Below are positions 1-8,560 of a stretch of DNA of 23,217 nucleotides, one piece after another. The stretch is from Porticoccus sp963974675. GTDB lineage: Bacteria > Pseudomonadota > Gammaproteobacteria > Pseudomonadales > Porticoccaceae. Positions within the stretch are counted from its first letter, which is position 1; the number at the start of each line of letters is the position of its first letter. The position numbers and the translations under genes are program-made. A model generated the notes under the pieces. That model saw nothing but the letters and a program-made list of their open reading frames with translations. It was not told the DNA's origin and did not search any database. The stretch covers positions 1 to 23,217 of the forward strand of contig CAXBDQ010000031.1 of NCBI GenBank assembly GCA_963974675.1. Reading direction: 5' to 3'.

Positions 1-379
1 GTGGGGTGTCTTCGGTGGTGCTGTTGACATCCGGATTCGTCACCGTCGGATCGTTCTCCGGCGAGACACTCAAGGTCAGGCTGTCGCTGACACCGGTATT
101 AGTGGTGTACGTCGCCACCGGTACCGGTCCGTTATAATTCGTGGCCGGACTAAAGCTGTAGCTGCCATCTCCGTTCAGGGTCAGGTCGCCCACGCCCGCA
201 ATACTCGCGGTGTCGCCCGCACTGTACACCGTCAGATCTCCGTCTACGGTGAAGCTATCCACCAGCAGACTGTCATCCACATCACTGTCGTTGGACAGCA
301 CGCCATTGGCCGCATTCACCACCAGTGGGGTGTCTTCGGTGGTGCTGTTGACATCCGGATTCGTCACCGTCGGATCGTT
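1..379 (-). repeat. 324-bp tandem adhesin repeat (108 residues per unit)
   Basis: Bases 1-55 are identical to 325-379, giving a period of 324 bp, exactly 108 codons of the adhesin reading frame. The protein repeat starts at DPTVTNPDVNSTTEDTP (residues 283 and 391). More copies probably follow beyond the left edge. This stretch looks more GC-rich than the 5' part of the same gene. Confidence 0.85.
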
Positions 380-1222
380 GATCGGATCGACCGTTACAAA
401 AACTGTGGCAGGTGTAGAAACCAGAGCCCCATCTGATACTGTATAGGTGAATTCAGCAACACCACTAAAATTGTCGTCAGGTGTGAAGGTGACCGTTCCA
501 TCACCATTTAAAACAATAGTGCCGCCAGGTCCACTGGTAACACCACTAATAACAAGTACATCCCCATCTGTATCAAAATCATTACCTAATAACTGGGATG
601 CGGTATAGGTTATAGCTGTATCTTCTGTGGTTGACAAAGCATCATCATTGGCAACGGGGGCGTTATTATCTACAACAGTTTCCACCGTTGTTCCATCGGC
701 TAGGGTCTGTTGATCTGTGTCAGCCGTGGAGTTAATCAATGATGGCAATGTTAAGTCTGGATCTAAACCAGCTACAGGTATCGTTTCACCACCGATCAAC
801 GTAAACTGGAGACCCTGTCCAATTTCATTACCAGATGGTCCCTCTTCCCCCGCTGCCGGTTCTTCAAGAACTTCTGTAATATCCTCTCCGTCTTCAAGTA
901 GTCCCAACAACTCCTGAAATTCGGGGTAATCGTCATAACCCTCAACCTTGACGAGTTGAGAAAAGCTTTCTTCAGTGGCATACAGTGCCGCTGCCTTCGG
1001 TAAGGACCGAATAGATCCATCGAGGACAGTGACAACCTGTGAATCATCTATCACCGTAAGGATGTCACCTTGTCTGATGACATCTCCCAGGTTGAGCTCA
1101 CGGGTTGACTGATCAGGGTTGATGACAACAACTTTGGCACCCTCAGAAGAGGTTATAAACCCAATTGCTTCAGGGGATTCATTCAACTTAACCATATTGG
1201 TATCTGTTACTTGCTCACTCAT
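1..1222 (-). CDS. Giant LapA-like repeat adhesin with N-terminal retention module (3' end beyond window)
   Basis: Open from ATG at 1222 (AAGGTGG ribosome site just upstream) to the left edge: 407 residues, no stop, so only the N-terminus of a large protein is seen. Residues about 18-70 match the retention module of LapA-type adhesins (hydrophobic beta strands, then RELNLGDVIRQGD). A PAAG motif at 122-125 inside an acidic linker fits the [T/A/P]AA[G/V] site cut by the periplasmic protease LapG in Pseudomonas. Residues 188-280 form a cadherin/VCBS-like Ig domain (ANDD..TTEDT start, NDPT end); 283-390 is a second one, and a third starts at 391 as a near-exact 108-residue repeat. No Sec signal is present, consistent with type I export by the three genes upstream (TolC, HlyD and ABC). 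Function inferred: cell-surface adhesion and biofilm, held in the outer membrane by the retention module until LapG cleavage. Sure of the family, not of the ligand. Confidence 0.88.
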   Translation of the reverse strand, partial: MSEQVTDTNMVKLNESPEAIGFITSSEGAKVVVINPDQSTRELNLGDVIRQGDILTVIDDSQVVTVLDGSIRSLPKAAALYATEESFSQLVKVEGYDDYPEFQELLGLLEDGEDITEVLEEPAAGEEGPSGNEIGQGLQFTLIGGETIPVAGLDPDLTLPSLINSTADTDQQTLADGTTVETVVDNNAPVANDDALSTTEDTAITYTASQLLGNDFDTDGDVLVISGVTSGPGGTIVLNGDGTVTFTPDDNFSGVAEFTYTVSDGALVSTPATVFVTVDPINDPTVTNPDVNSTTEDTPLVVNAANGVLSNDSDVDDSLLVDSFTVDGDLTVYSAGDTASIAGVGDLTLNGDGSYSFSPATNYNGPVPVATYTTNTGVSDSLTLSVSPENDPTVTNPDVNSTTEDTP

Positions 1223-1299
1223 TCTGGCCACCTTTTTTGTTCACTCCGCCCGGTTTTATCTATTACCTTTATCATTTATAGCTGCAGTATTACTAATAG

Positions 1300-2613
1300 C
1301 TACAACTCCACGCCCACTTTGTGTAACAAGTTACCCATTGCGTGAAATAAACGGTATTCATTAAAAACAAGATCAAGTTTTGCTGAAGCTAACAATGTTC
1401 GTGCATCAATCATTTCATTCTCGGTATTAAGGATATCCAGCAGTGTTCTTCGCCCAAGATCAAACTGTTTTATATAAGCATCCTTCGTATGCTGTGAATC
1501 GGACACATAATCCTCAAGCATAGGGATTTGATCTCTTATGGCTTCATAGGCTACCCATGCCAAGCGCGTTTCCTGCTGTACTTGTCGATTAGTATTGTTT
1601 CGGATTTCTTTGGCCTTCTCGACGAGATGAGCAAATTGTTGTTTGCGAGCCACATCAGACCGACCATTAAAAAGGTTATACCGCATACGCAACATTACCT
1701 TCAGGTCATCTACTTGCTGTTCAACACCATCGATATTGTCATTAAGGTCTCTTTCCAGTTCTACATGGAACTGCGGATAGAATGTACTTTTAGTTTGTTC
1801 GTAACGGTAAGAAACGGCATCGATATCTGAACCTGCAGACTTGAGCAAAGGATGCTTATCAATGGCTGAGTCGAGAGCGGCTTCCAAATTAACAGGAAGG
1901 CCTTGCTCGTTCGAAACAGGTGCCACTAGCTGGTTTTTATCCGGGTACTGGCCGACCACACGCTGAAAATTTGTTTTTGCATCTAAAAGATTAGCTGTTT
2001 GGTTAATAACATTGGTTCTTGCCAAGGCTAAACGTCCTGATATTTGATCAAGATCAGCTCGACTCCCTACACCGGAGTCATAACGCTTTTTCATCTTTTC
2101 ATAAATATCTTTATGGGTCATCAGGGTCTGGTTCGCTAGTTCAAGAATATCTTCTTGCTTCATCACCTCCAAAAAAGCGCGAGTGACTTCAAGAGCTACA
2201 TCCTCACCTACTGACCTAGCTCGAAAAGAAGCACTTTCATAGCGTGACATTTGGTTTTTATATTCATTTGAGGTATTGAAACCATCAAAAACCAATTGAC
2301 GTATATTTAACTGAGCCTCTTTGCGTTCCAGTTCATTTCTTGTTCTGTTCGGATTTGAAAACTGTCCTGATACTGGATCACGCTCCTGAAAGCCTATGCC
2401 TGCCGTGACATCAACGGTCGGCAAATAACCACCCCAAGCTTCCCGAACCTGTTTATCCCGTGCATTCACTTCCCTTTGTTCAGCTAAAATTTCGGGGTTT
2501 GACTGAAGAGTTTGCGCAATAGCATCATGCAAACTCAATGAATCTGCTTGTAGTTGATATGAAAGTGCCAAACAGCTTCCTGCAAAGAGGCTTAACCAAT
2601 AACGCTGAAACAT
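1300..2613 (-). CDS. TolC-family type I secretion outer-membrane channel (LapE-like)
   Basis: 437 residues, normal for TolC/LapE. The N-terminus is a probable Sec signal (MFQRYWLSLFAGSCLALS, cleavage around 22-25). The mature part begins SLSLHDAIAQTLQSNPEI, the usual start of the outer-membrane efflux (OEP) domain, followed by two long alpha-helical coiled-coil halves typical of the periplasmic tunnel, with the second half beginning near LEAALDSAIDKHPLL (about 240). The predicted role is the outer-membrane exit duct of a type I secretion system, docking with the HlyD-like adaptor encoded upstream. It lies between that adaptor gene and the adhesin gene (77 bp gap to the adhesin start), so the likely cargo is the adhesin. 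A weak AAGG site lies about 10 bp before the ATG. The 299-bp gap upstream suggests it may have its own promoter. Confidence 0.92.
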   Translation of the reverse strand: MFQRYWLSLFAGSCLALSYQLQADSLSLHDAIAQTLQSNPEILAEQREVNARDKQVREAWGGYLPTVDVTAGIGFQERDPVSGQFSNPNRTRNELERKEAQLNIRQLVFDGFNTSNEYKNQMSRYESASFRARSVGEDVALEVTRAFLEVMKQEDILELANQTLMTHKDIYEKMKKRYDSGVGSRADLDQISGRLALARTNVINQTANLLDAKTNFQRVVGQYPDKNQLVAPVSNEQGLPVNLEAALDSAIDKHPLLKSAGSDIDAVSYRYEQTKSTFYPQFHVELERDLNDNIDGVEQQVDDLKVMLRMRYNLFNGRSDVARKQQFAHLVEKAKEIRNNTNRQVQQETRLAWVAYEAIRDQIPMLEDYVSDSQHTKDAYIKQFDLGRRTLLDILNTENEMIDARTLLASAKLDLVFNEYRLFHAMGNLLHKVGVEL

Positions 2614-2782
2614 AATACTTTTACCTTTTTTTATTTATTAGTTTCGTACATCCCAGTACAAAACCCCTAGATAATGATTAAAATTTTTATTAGTACGAAC
2701 ATGTTTATTTACAGAATATTTCGACCATTAATCCTGCAAAATCTATATAAAACATGTACCTAAATCAAATTGGGTTTCCTAG

Positions 2783-2798
2783 TATGATTTGTATCACA
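2783..2798 (-). promoter_or_regulatory. CRP/Vfr-like binding site upstream of the TolC gene
   Basis: The minus-strand sequence TGTGATACAAATCATA matches the CRP consensus TGTGA-N6-TCACA at 9 of 10 conserved positions. It lies about 170 bp before the TolC start and just upstream of a candidate promoter. CRP (Vfr in Pseudomonas) control of adhesion is plausible but not shown. Confidence 0.4.
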
Positions 2799-2814
2799 AG
2801 AAAAAAGGGTCGGG

Positions 2815-2844
2815 TTACCGTTTAGCCAGGACAAATTACCGTTT
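2815..2844. repeat. Direct repeat TTACCGTTT spaced 21 bp
   Basis: TTACCGTTT occurs at 2815-2823 and 2836-2844, offset by exactly 21 bp, about two helix turns, so both copies face the same side of the DNA. This is typical of sites for a dimeric or cooperatively binding regulator. The regulator is unknown. Confidence 0.4.
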
Positions 2845-2912
2845 GAGAGATTTATGGCTAAATTGTAGGGATTCTGGATGGTTAGCTGCGAATGTACAGA
2901 CAAAAGATGACA

Positions 2913-4277
2913 TTATCTTTCGCGAAATGCCAATTCTTTAGTCTTTAATATTGGCTTCAATATATAATCAAGAATCGTCTTTTTTCCTGTCATAATGTCA
3001 ACCTGAACAATCATTCCAGGAATGATGGGTAATGCTTTTTCACCTTTCCCTAAATGTGTGCTGGTTGTTTCTAACCTCACCTCGTAGTAACTAACGCCAT
3101 CCTCATCCAATATAGTGTCGGGACTAATACGAACAACAGTTGCAGGAAGCCCACCGTGAATGGAGAAATCATAGGCTGTAAATTTTACAGTGGCGGGTAG
3201 CTGAGGACGGATAAAAGCAATATCAGCCGGTGAAACTCTAGCATCAACAAGTAGTGAATCATCAAAAGGAACGATTTCAACTAAATCCATACCTGGCTGG
3301 ATCACACCACCTATGGTTTTGACTTTGATCTGTTTAACGATGCCTTTCATGGGTGAGCGTACAACTGTTCGGTTAACTCGATCCTCTAATACATCGCTCC
3401 CTTGAGCTATCCTCCCAAGCTCTGCCATCACATCATTTAGCTCCCCTCGGGATTCGTTAGCAAAACCTTTGGCATAACCCTCCCTGTTTTTCTGTGCTTC
3501 ATTCAGCTCTGACGCCAACTGAGGTATTGCTATAATTGACCGCTGTAGTTCACCTTTCAAATCATTCACTTGGCGCTCAAGCCGTAATAATTCCACTTGT
3601 GAAACAGCCCCTTCTGCGACAAGAGGGCGAGTAACATTCAACTCTTCTTCTAACAATTTATAACTGTCATTAAGGATACGTTTGTTAACTTTAACTGACG
3701 ATACTTCTTGCTTTTTTTGCGAAATTTTCTGGCTAAGAGCATCCAGTTGATCTAGGTGTTGTTGTTGCCGTGATTCATAAAAATCTCGTTCACTGGTAGT
3801 AAGCCTTTGATCATATGTTCCACCCAGCAGGGCCAGTTCAGCATCAAATATTGTTCCGTTTGCTTCTGCCCTCAACCTGGCAGCTTTGATGGTTAGCTGT
3901 TCTACCTGAAGGGCACTTTCGTTGAAAGAAGAAGATAAAATAGTATCGTCAATTTGTATCAAAGGTTGACCGCGTTCAACTACATCACCCTCTATCACAA
4001 GCAAACTGGCCAGGATTCCACCCTCTAGGTTTTGCACTACCTGAAGATCGCTGGAAGGAACAATTTTTCCCTCTCCACGGGTAAATTCATCCACCTTGGC
4101 AAAACTCGCCCAAACAAGCATGATTAGAATAAATGCTGCAATCAACCACAACAGTAGCTGTGCAATAATCGGGGATTGTTTCAACATGGCTTCTGAAGAG
4201 TAAGACATGTACTTTAGATCAGTAGGTGAAGTTTGATCGAAAAGTTTACCCAACTTTTCCAATTGTTTTTCTAACAT
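2913..4277 (-). CDS. HlyD-family type I secretion membrane fusion protein (LapC-like)
   Basis: 454 residues, usual length for HlyD/LapC adaptors. A short cytoplasmic N-terminus is followed by one membrane helix at about 38-60. A beta-barrel/lipoyl half-motif follows (RGEGKIVPSSDLQVVQNLEGG, then GDVVERGQPLIQID). Residues of about 115-300 form a long coiled-coil hairpin, and the second lipoyl half is VRSPMKGIVKQI..IGGVIQPGMDLVEIVP. It should bridge the ABC transporter in the inner membrane to the TolC-like duct. Its ATG overlaps the stop of the ABC gene by one base (TAATG), a sign of translational coupling, so the two are surely co-transcribed. The start at 4277 follows from this overlap. Confidence 0.94.
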   Translation of the reverse strand: MLEKQLEKLGKLFDQTSPTDLKYMSYSSEAMLKQSPIIAQLLLWLIAAFILIMLVWASFAKVDEFTRGEGKIVPSSDLQVVQNLEGGILASLLVIEGDVVERGQPLIQIDDTILSSSFNESALQVEQLTIKAARLRAEANGTIFDAELALLGGTYDQRLTTSERDFYESRQQQHLDQLDALSQKISQKKQEVSSVKVNKRILNDSYKLLEEELNVTRPLVAEGAVSQVELLRLERQVNDLKGELQRSIIAIPQLASELNEAQKNREGYAKGFANESRGELNDVMAELGRIAQGSDVLEDRVNRTVVRSPMKGIVKQIKVKTIGGVIQPGMDLVEIVPFDDSLLVDARVSPADIAFIRPQLPATVKFTAYDFSIHGGLPATVVRISPDTILDEDGVSYYEVRLETTSTHLGKGEKALPIIPGMIVQVDIMTGKKTILDYILKPILKTKELAFRER

Positions 4278-6439
4278 TAGGATTTACCCTTCAACGTGCC
4301 ATTTTTAAGGGCTTCCAAGACTTGATCCTTTGGGCCATCCGCAACAATTGTCCCCTTGTCCATAACAATTAGTCTATCGACCATATCGAGCATATTCATC
4401 TTGTGGGTAATCAATAATATTGTGCTGTCAGAAAACTCGGTTTTAAGCTGCTTTCGCATTTGTTCTTCAGTACCCTGATCCATTGCCGATGTTGGCTCAT
4501 CCATAATCAATACACGCGGTTTTCTTAAAAACACTCGAGCCATTGCAATGGCGCTACGCTGCCCTCCGGAAAGGGTTTCACCGCGCTCTCCAACGTGCAT
4601 GTCGAAGCCCAAAGGATGACTATTAACAAACCCCAGAATACCTGATTTCTCAGCCGCGTCGACAACCTCAGCGTCGCTAATATTACTTAAACCATAGGTA
4701 ATATTTTCACGTACAGTTCCAAAAAAAAGCTGCTCATTTTGGGCAACATAACCCACATTACGACGAAGATCGGCAGGATCCAGCTGTTGGGCATCAAAAC
4801 CATCAATCAAAACTGATCCATTTATCGGGTCATAGAGACGAATCAACATTTTGGCTAAGGTAGATTTACCTGACCCTATACGCCCAATCACTGCCACTTT
4901 CTCACCTGCACTGATGTTCAGGTTAATATTTTCCAATGCAGGGGTAGGCTGATCGACATAACTAAACGTTACTTGCTTCAAACACATATCACCATCGAAT
5001 ACAGGACGATGTAAATAACGTTTATCTGGCATCCTTTCAACGGGTAGAGCCATCACTTCATCCAGAGATTTTAACGTAGCTTCAGCATGGTCATAACTCA
5101 CCAATAAATTGGCCACCTGACTTAATGGTGCTAATGCACGACCATTTAGAATCACACAGGCAATGAGACCACCCAGGGTCAGGTTCTGTCCCGCAATCAG
5201 GTATACACCCCAGACGACAATGGCCACCATGGCAATTTGTTGTAAAAACTGAACTCCCTGCAAGGCAGAATTAGAAATCAATCTGGACTGCAAGCTCCAT
5301 TGGGATACATAGCCGACAGCTTGTTCCCAATTTCGTTGGACCTGACTTTCAGCACCCGTAGTTTTGATGGTTTCAATGCCCACTAGGCTTTCCACCAACG
5401 TGGCATTTTTCTTGGCACTGCCTCGCATCACATTTTCAATGGTAGGGCGAAGTTTCTTTTGAGCGTGTAAACCAATAAAGATAGCGATAGGAAAAATAAC
5501 GATAGGAACAAAAACCAACCAACCACCCAAGTAGGCGATAAATGCAAGGAACACAATGACAAAGGGCAGATCAATCAGCGTCAACATGGTTGATGATGTA
5601 ACGAAGTTACGCAATGTATCGAAATCATGTAATCGTGAGGCAAAAGCGCCCGTGGAATTTGGGCGAGCGAGCATTTTTAAATTCAACACTTTTTCAAAGA
5701 GCTGAGCGGACAGCACTACATCTGTTCGCTTTGCCGCCAACTCAACCATGTACGCACGAAGTAATTTCAGCGCCAAATCAAACAAATAGACAATCACAAC
5801 ACCAATGGCTAACGCCCACAGTGTTTCAACTGCATTATTTGGCACCACTCTGTCATAGACATTCATGACAAAAAGGGGCTGAGCCAACACAAACAGGTTG
5901 ATCAAAAACGACGCGACCAATACGTCACGATAAATTTTCCAGGAGCCTTTTAGCGCACCCCAAAACCAGTGTTCGTGACCCGCCTTATAAATTTTGGGGG
6001 TACGTGAATCAAATTGCTGCATGGGCCGAAGGTAAAATACATGTCCGCTGTATTGCTCCTCAAGCTGAAGATAATCGATCTGTAGCGGTTGATGACTAGC
6101 TGGATCCCAGACAATAGCAATTTTTTGTTCTGGATTAATATCCGTTAACACTACCGCCTCACCGCTATTAAGTATCAAAATAGCGGGCAAAACTTCCACG
6201 GGGATTTTAGTCAGTTCACGGGACAACATGGTTGAAGCAAGCCCCGCGCGGTTTGCTGCACGGTTAAACATCATCATAGTCAATCGGCCATCTTCCAGAG
6301 GAAGGCCCGATGAAATTGAAGCCTTTGAGGTCAATCTACCCTCGAGATTCGCAACCAATAACAAACACTCCATAAGCTCATGGGAGGGAATAGAAGTAGC
6401 TTGCTCTTGATGTTCAATCTCTATCTCTGGCATATTCAT
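4277..6439 (-). CDS. Type I secretion ABC transporter with C39-like N-terminal domain (LapB-like)
   Basis: About 720 residues from ATG 6439; a TTG at 6457 would add six residues, and neither start has a clear ribosome site. Numbering here counts from the TTG. Residues about 25-150 form a C39-like domain, but the DCGPACLAM active-site motif of true C39 peptidases is absent, so it should bind cargo rather than cut a leader. A six-helix ABC membrane domain follows (about 175-450). The nucleotide-binding domain has Walker A GRIGSGKST (525-533), signature LSGGQ (629-633), Walker B VLIMDE (649-654) and switch H685, all intact. This is the architecture of LapB-type exporters of large adhesins. It is the first gene of the cluster, and its substrate is inferred to be the adhesin at the left edge. 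Confidence 0.93.
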   Translation of the reverse strand: MNMPEIEIEHQEQATSIPSHELMECLLLVANLEGRLTSKASISSGLPLEDGRLTMMMFNRAANRAGLASTMLSRELTKIPVEVLPAILILNSGEAVVLTDINPEQKIAIVWDPASHQPLQIDYLQLEEQYSGHVFYLRPMQQFDSRTPKIYKAGHEHWFWGALKGSWKIYRDVLVASFLINLFVLAQPLFVMNVYDRVVPNNAVETLWALAIGVVIVYLFDLALKLLRAYMVELAAKRTDVVLSAQLFEKVLNLKMLARPNSTGAFASRLHDFDTLRNFVTSSTMLTLIDLPFVIVFLAFIAYLGGWLVFVPIVIFPIAIFIGLHAQKKLRPTIENVMRGSAKKNATLVESLVGIETIKTTGAESQVQRNWEQAVGYVSQWSLQSRLISNSALQGVQFLQQIAMVAIVVWGVYLIAGQNLTLGGLIACVILNGRALAPLSQVANLLVSYDHAEATLKSLDEVMALPVERMPDKRYLHRPVFDGDMCLKQVTFSYVDQPTPALENINLNISAGEKVAVIGRIGSGKSTLAKMLIRLYDPINGSVLIDGFDAQQLDPADLRRNVGYVAQNEQLFFGTVRENITYGLSNISDAEVVDAAEKSGILGFVNSHPLGFDMHVGERGETLSGGQRSAIAMARVFLRKPRVLIMDEPTSAMDQGTEEQMRKQLKTEFSDSTILLITHKMNMLDMVDRLIVMDKGTIVADGPKDQVLEALKNGTLKGKS

Positions 6440-6457
6440 GGATGCTTTATAATTCAA

Positions 6458-6578
6458 TAGGTTAATGTGTTATCTTTATACGCTATGGCAGCATGTTGAT
6501 ACTACCTACCTAATACAGTAATCTCCTATGGTTTCCAGATATAATGCCAGATTTTCCAGACAAGCGGCCCCATAATTC
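6458..6578. promoter_or_regulatory. Divergent promoter region between ABC exporter gene and dusA
   Basis: This 121-bp gap lies between diverging genes. A perfect TATAAT at 6540-6545 (plus) sits about 33 bp before the dusA ATG, with no good -35 box. A TATAAA on the minus strand (6475-6480) could be the -10 of the secretion operon. Both are weak calls from motif matching only. Confidence 0.35.
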
Positions 6579-7589
6579 ATGTCAGACGGTCATACCAGCA
6601 TCACCGTGCCTATAAAAGACGTAATAAACAGACGCTTCTCCGTTGCCCCCATGATGGACTGGACAGACCGGTATTGCCGGTATTTTCATCGTTTGTTAAG
6701 CAAAAAAACTTTACTCTATACTGAAATGGTAACTACTGGGGCACTAATACACGGTGACCGTCATCGTCACTTACACCACCACAAAACCGAGCACCCCATT
6801 GCCCTTCAACTGGGGGGAAGCGATCCTCAGGCATTGGCAAAAAGCGTTCGTTTTGCTAACGAATATGATTATGATGAAATCAACCTGAACTGTGGTTGTC
6901 CTAGCGATCGTGTTCAATCGGGTAAGTTTGGGGCAATATTGATGAAAGACGCCCCATTAGTTGCAGATTGCTTTCAAGCGATGCAAGACAGTACCGAGAC
7001 GCCCATTACCATCAAACACCGTATAGGTCTTGATGATGAGGAAAGTTACCAATTCCTCTGTGATTTTGTCGGTACAGTTTCTGCCGCTGGCGGTAAAACG
7101 TTTATTGTTCATGCCAGAAAAGCCTGGCTCAGTGGTTTAAGTCCAAAACAAAACCGAGAAATACCACCTCTGGATTATGAGCGCGTCTATCAACTGAAAC
7201 GAGATTTCCCTCATCTTGAAATTATCATCAACGGTGGCATCAAAACTCTGGAAGAAACCGAAGAACAATTACAGCATGTCGATGGCGTTATGATGGGGCG
7301 AGAGGCATACCATAACCCATACCTGCTGGCTGAAGTTGATCGAAAAATATACCATAGCAAACAATCGGCTCCTTCTAGAACTCAGGTGCTCGAGCAGTTT
7401 TCCGATGCTCTCGCCAGTGAATTAGCTAAAGGGGTCAAACTAAGCCATATAACCCGACATATTTTAGGGTTATATCAGGGTGTTCCTGGCGCTCGAAAAT
7501 TTCGTCGGCATATCAGCGAAAATGCACATCGCCCCAATGCCGGAACTGAAGTTTTATACCAAGCACTCAGCTATATGTCCGCCCAATAA
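6579..7589 (+). CDS. dusA: tRNA-dihydrouridine(20/20a) synthase DusA
   Basis: 336 residues, normal for DusA. This flavoenzyme reduces uridine 20/20a in the tRNA D-loop to dihydrouridine using FMN and NADPH. Seen: the N-terminal FSVAPMMDWTDRYCRYFHR that marks the DusA branch, the active-site motif INLNCGCPSDRVQSGKFGA with the catalytic Cys at 107 (from homology to other Dus enzymes), IKHRIGLDD and FIVHARKAWLSGLSP for FMN/RNA contacts, and INGGIKT and DGVMMGREAYHNP closing the TIM barrel. The C-terminal helical RNA-binding domain is complete (HITRHILGLYQGVPGARKFRR). The ribosome site before ATG 6579 is poor. tal follows after 14 bp on the same strand, so the two are probably co-transcribed. Confidence 0.97.
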   Translation: MSDGHTSITVPIKDVINRRFSVAPMMDWTDRYCRYFHRLLSKKTLLYTEMVTTGALIHGDRHRHLHHHKTEHPIALQLGGSDPQALAKSVRFANEYDYDEINLNCGCPSDRVQSGKFGAILMKDAPLVADCFQAMQDSTETPITIKHRIGLDDEESYQFLCDFVGTVSAAGGKTFIVHARKAWLSGLSPKQNREIPPLDYERVYQLKRDFPHLEIIINGGIKTLEETEEQLQHVDGVMMGREAYHNPYLLAEVDRKIYHSKQSAPSRTQVLEQFSDALASELAKGVKLSHITRHILGLYQGVPGARKFRRHISENAHRPNAGTEVLYQALSYMSAQ

Positions 7590-7603
7590 CAGACGATTAA
7601 AAA

Positions 7604-8560
7604 ATGACACTAAGCAAACTAGAACAACTTAAAGCAATGACTGTCGTTGTTGCCGATACCGGTGACATTGAAGCCATTCGCCAATATCAACCCATAGATG
7701 CAACCACCAACCCCTCCCTATTACTGAAAGCTGCGCATTTACCACAATACCAACCACTACTTATAGAAAGTATTGAAGCCGCTAGAAAAACCAACAACAC
7801 CGACCTTCTCTCCGAGTGTATGGATGGATTAGCAGTAAGAATAGGACGGGAAATTCTAGAAGTAGTGCCGGGTCGAGTGTCTACAGAAATCGATGCCCGG
7901 CTCTCCTTCAATACCAAGAGTACCGTGGAAAGGGGCAAACGACTCGTTGAGCGCTACCATGAACTGGGTGTAAATACTGACCGTATCTTGCTAAAAATTG
8001 CCTCAACCTGGGAGGGAATACAAGCAGCAAAACTACTTGAAAAACAAGGCATCCAATGCAACTTAACCCTACTATTTAGTTTCGAACAAGCTGCCGCAGC
8101 TGCAGATGCGGGGGCTTTTCTTATTTCTCCCTTTGTCGGAAGAATTCTCGATTGGCACAAATGTAATAGTGGACAATCTGAATACCTACCACAGGATGAC
8201 CCCGGCGTTATCTCAGTTAAAACTATCTACAACTTCTACCGTCAGCGCAACTACGACACTATCGTAATGGGTGCTAGTTTCCGCAATACCGGAGAAATTG
8301 AAGCACTCGCAGGTTGCGACCGCTTAACTATCAGCCCACAACTACTGGAAGAACTGAGTAATGATTTTGGAGCCCTGCCAAGGTGTCTCTACCCAGAATC
8401 AACCGGCAAGATCATTGTTCAGGACACTATGAACGAATCCATCTTCCGTTACCGAATGAACGCTAGTGCTATGGCCACAGAAAAATTGGCCGAGGGCATC
8501 CGTAATTTTGTAATAGATCAGGAAAAACTGGAAAACATGTTAAAGGAGCTAGCTCGTTGA
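7604..8560 (+). CDS. tal: Transaldolase (TalB type)
   Basis: 318 residues, the classic TalB length. It transfers a dihydroxyacetone unit between sugar phosphates (sedoheptulose-7-phosphate + glyceraldehyde-3-phosphate to erythrose-4-phosphate + fructose-6-phosphate) in the non-oxidative pentose phosphate pathway. Seen: VVADTGD with the acid Asp18, DATTNPSLLLKAA, VSTEIDARLSF with Glu95, and RILLKIASTWEGIQAA with the Schiff-base Lys131. C-terminal features are SPFVGRILDWHK, GASFRNTGEI and LAGCDRLTISP. All catalytic residues of the subfamily are present. Start ATG 7604 has only an A-rich upstream. Its stop overlaps the next gene's start (TTGA), so dusA, tal and the TerB-like gene look like one transcript. 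Confidence 0.97.
   Translation: MTLSKLEQLKAMTVVVADTGDIEAIRQYQPIDATTNPSLLLKAAHLPQYQPLLIESIEAARKTNNTDLLSECMDGLAVRIGREILEVVPGRVSTEIDARLSFNTKSTVERGKRLVERYHELGVNTDRILLKIASTWEGIQAAKLLEKQGIQCNLTLLFSFEQAAAAADAGAFLISPFVGRILDWHKCNSGQSEYLPQDDPGVISVKTIYNFYRQRNYDTIVMGASFRNTGEIEALAGCDRLTISPQLLEELSNDFGALPRCLYPESTGKIIVQDTMNESIFRYRMNASAMATEKLAEGIRNFVIDQEKLENMLKELAR

Larger units (their letters stand above)
2614..2912 (-). promoter_or_regulatory. 299-bp non-coding gap with likely internal promoter for the TolC-adhesin half of the cluster
   Basis: There is no gene here. On the minus strand, TTGATT (about 2766-2771) lies upstream of a TATATAGATT stretch, a plausible though imperfect sigma-70 promoter reading toward the TolC gene. 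Upstream of it are a CRP-like palindrome (2783-2798) and a 9-bp direct repeat (2815-2823 and 2836-2844), listed separately. The arrangement suggests the channel and adhesin can be regulated apart from the ABC and HlyD genes. Promoter positions are inference. Confidence 0.35.

Noticed and set aside
4277..6439. Bacteriocin-type exporter with peptidase activity (C39)
   Set aside because: The N-terminal domain lacks the C39 active-site Cys motif, and the cargo next to it is a repeat adhesin, not a double-glycine peptide.
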